The position numbers were made by a program, and so were the translations under genes. The notes under the pieces are model-generated. The model was not told where the DNA came from. It saw nothing but the letters and a program-made list of their open reading frames with translations, and made no database searches. From Phyllobacteriaceae bacterium (GTDB lineage: Bacteria; Pseudomonadota; Alphaproteobacteria; Rhizobiales; Rhizobiaceae): 23,765 nt of DNA. The DNA lies in NCBI GenBank assembly GCA_024645155.1, contig JAHEGF010000015.1, forward strand, positions 1 through 23,765. The letters are read 5' to 3'. Each line of letters begins with the position of its first letter. The stretch's first letter is position 1. Shown one piece after another: positions 22,658 through 23,765 of this stretch.

Positions 22658-23158
22658 ATGAATGCTGATACAGGAACCAATGCAAAGGCCATGAGCATGA
22701 TCGTGACCAAGGGTTCGCTCGATTGGGCCTATCCGCCATTCATACTTGCGACCACCGCGGCGGCGATGGGTTTGAAAGTCTCGATGTTCTTTACTTTCTA
22801 CGGGCTGACGCTTCTGAAGAAAAAACTGGATCTGCAGGTCACCACACTCGGCAATCCGGCCATGTCAATGCCGATGATGGGTATGCACATGGGAATGCCC
22901 AATATCGTCAGCGCCATTCCCGGCGTCGATGCCGCAGCAAGTGCGATGATGAAGAATCTGATCAAGAAAAAGGGTGTGGCCTCGATCGAGGAGTTGCGCG
23001 ACATGGCCGTGGAATCCGACGTAAAGATGATCGCCTGCCAGATGACGATGGACCTGTTCGAGTACAAGACAGACGATCTTATCGAAGGGCCTGAACTCGG
23101 GGGCGCGGCCACATACATAGAAGAAGCCAGCAAGAGCGAAATCAATCTGTTCATCTGA
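22658..23158 (+). CDS. dsrE3A: DsrE3A-type sulfur-transfer protein
   Basis: The 166-aa DsrE-like protein has one Cys, C127, in MIACQMTMDLF, the typical site of the DsrE3A group (DsrE/DsrF/DsrH-like). There is a Met-rich stretch at residues 69-80 with seven Met and one His, and a hydrophobic segment at about 27-52 (FILATTAAAMGLKV, FFTFYGLTLL) that is part of the fold rather than a secure membrane span. GGGAGG lies 7 nt before the start. It precedes tusA by about 45 nt, and the DsrE3A-TusA pair is a common cytoplasmic persulfide relay in sulfur oxidisers. Type 3A versus another subtype rests on the Cys context only. Confidence 0.87.
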   Translation: MNADTGTNAKAMSMIVTKGSLDWAYPPFILATTAAAMGLKVSMFFTFYGLTLLKKKLDLQVTTLGNPAMSMPMMGMHMGMPNIVSAIPGVDAAASAMMKNLIKKKGVASIEELRDMAVESDVKMIACQMTMDLFEYKTDDLIEGPELGGAATYIEEASKSEINLFI

Positions 23159-23203
23159 CATCCGCTGCTGATCGCGCGAGCGCAATATGAAGGAGAATTA
23201 CAC

Positions 23204-23431
23204 ATGGCCGACCAGGTTTTGGACGTAAAGGGCCTGAATTGCCCGTTGCCGATTCTGCGCGCCAAGAAAGCCTTGAAGGATATGGCGACCGGAGCGACCT
23301 TGGAAATTCTGGCAACCGATCCGGGCGCTGTAAAAGATTTCGAGGCGTTTTGCCGTACCACCGGAAACGAATTGGTTGAATCGACGCAGGAGGACAAGAC
23401 TTTCAGGTTCATTATCCGGCGCGCGGCGTAA
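23204..23431 (+). CDS. tusA: TusA, sulfur carrier protein
   Basis: This is a 75-aa SirA/TusA-family protein with the catalytic CPLP motif, Cys at residue 13, in VKGLNCPLPILRAKKAL. The remainder matches the two-layer fold: GATLEILATDPGAVKDF and a closing strand with FRFIIRRAA. TusA accepts persulfide from rhodaneses or similar donors and hands it to DsrE-type proteins and then to sHdr. AAGGAG stands 8-9 nt before ATG. It is the last gene of the sulfur locus in this window. It is likely a dissimilatory TusA rather than the tRNA-thiolation one, judged from its neighbours. Confidence 0.96.
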   Translation: MADQVLDVKGLNCPLPILRAKKALKDMATGATLEILATDPGAVKDFEAFCRTTGNELVESTQEDKTFRFIIRRAA

Positions 23432-23536
23432 GCCTGGATGTTGGAATGCGCTATCACCTAGTGAGCGAATAAAGCGCCGGAACGGTCCTCGACCTCCATG
23501 GCCTGAATTTGTCACCGAGGATTTCTACCACACCGA

Positions 23537-23765
23537 ATGCCGATTGCGGGTCTTGCGCCGTATATTCCCGACGGTCCTGCCGGCAATCTTGTGAGTAACG
23601 TACGCTGGGGGATCTTCTTCAATGCCGGCCAGGTCTGCTCGGCGATGGCGCGACTGATCGTGCACGACGACATTTACGACGATGTGCTGGACGCCGTGGT
23701 GGCAATGGCAAGGGATTTATCGGTCGGCCCCGGAATAGAACAGGTAAAATTCGGCAACACCATGG
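23537..23765 (+). pseudogene. Aldehyde dehydrogenase fragment, 5'-truncated, runs off the window
   Basis: The frame from ATG 23537 to the edge encodes 76 residues without a stop. From about 23585 on it is clearly an aldehyde dehydrogenase: VRWGIFFNAGQVCSAMARLIVH with the catalytic Cys (codon at 23636) and a following DLSVGPG region. A complete enzyme would have more than 250 residues before this point, including the NAD-binding part and the ELGGK motif with the active-site Glu. None of that is found in the 180 bases upstream in any frame, and TGA at 23504 closes this frame. It is most likely a remnant left by a deletion or rearrangement at the edge of the sulfur locus. Confidence 0.6.

Overview
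The window is a dissimilatory sulfur-oxidation island, most likely from an alphaproteobacterium of the Hyphomicrobiales type. This rests on gene content and order (a Hyphomicrobium-like shdr cluster) and on the moderately GC-rich codon use. It is inference from protein families, not a phylogeny. Nearly every gene serves oxidation of thiosulfate or sulfane sulfur to sulfate.

Layout. (1) 1-4155, plus strand: the 3' end of soxB, then soxC and soxD (periplasmic sulfane dehydrogenase), followed by two small secreted proteins of the DsrE and DUF302 families. (2) 4156-5865: a terminator, then a non-sulfur patch with a metallophosphoesterase (minus strand), a doubtful 73-aa ORF after it, and a MazG/dCTPP-like nucleotide pyrophosphohydrolase. 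(3) 5884-11842: sat (ATP sulfurylase, minus) diverges from aprM-aprB-aprA (APS reductase and its membrane anchor). Three small genes follow: an unknown 119-aa protein, a SlyD/FKBP-like protein and a 52-aa protein. (4) 11980-13254, minus: a YeeE/YedE-type sulfur-compound transporter, SoxT-like. (5) 13525-23431, plus: the sulfur-oxidizing heterodisulfide-reductase-like (sHdr) locus. It holds a lipoate-protein ligase, a glutamine-amidotransferase-like protein with no catalytic Cys, dsrE3C, shdrC1-B1-A-hyp-C2-B2, a second unknown, lbpA, a second dsrE3-type gene and tusA. (6) 23537 to the edge: a 5'-truncated aldehyde dehydrogenase fragment.

How the genes probably work together: Sox proteins bind and oxidise thiosulfate in the periplasm, and SoxCD oxidises the SoxY-bound sulfane. 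A SoxT-like transporter may bring sulfur into the cytoplasm. There TusA and the DsrE3 proteins relay persulfide to the sHdr complex, which uses lipoylated LbpA as electron-accepting cofactor protein and is believed to release sulfite. AprBA (electrons to the membrane through AprM) and Sat then convert sulfite to sulfate with ATP formation. The combination of soxCD with shdr-lbpA and sat-aprMBA on one stretch is notable, because many sHdr organisms are reported to lack SoxCD.

The core systems are known. The less explained parts are the inactive amidotransferase-like protein beside the lipoate ligase, the Cys-bearing unknowns inside the shdr operon, the small genes after aprA, the two secreted proteins after soxD, and AT-rich TTTGAAT motifs shared by upstream regions of three sulfur transcription units. 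No rRNA, tRNA, CRISPR array or insertion sequence was seen.
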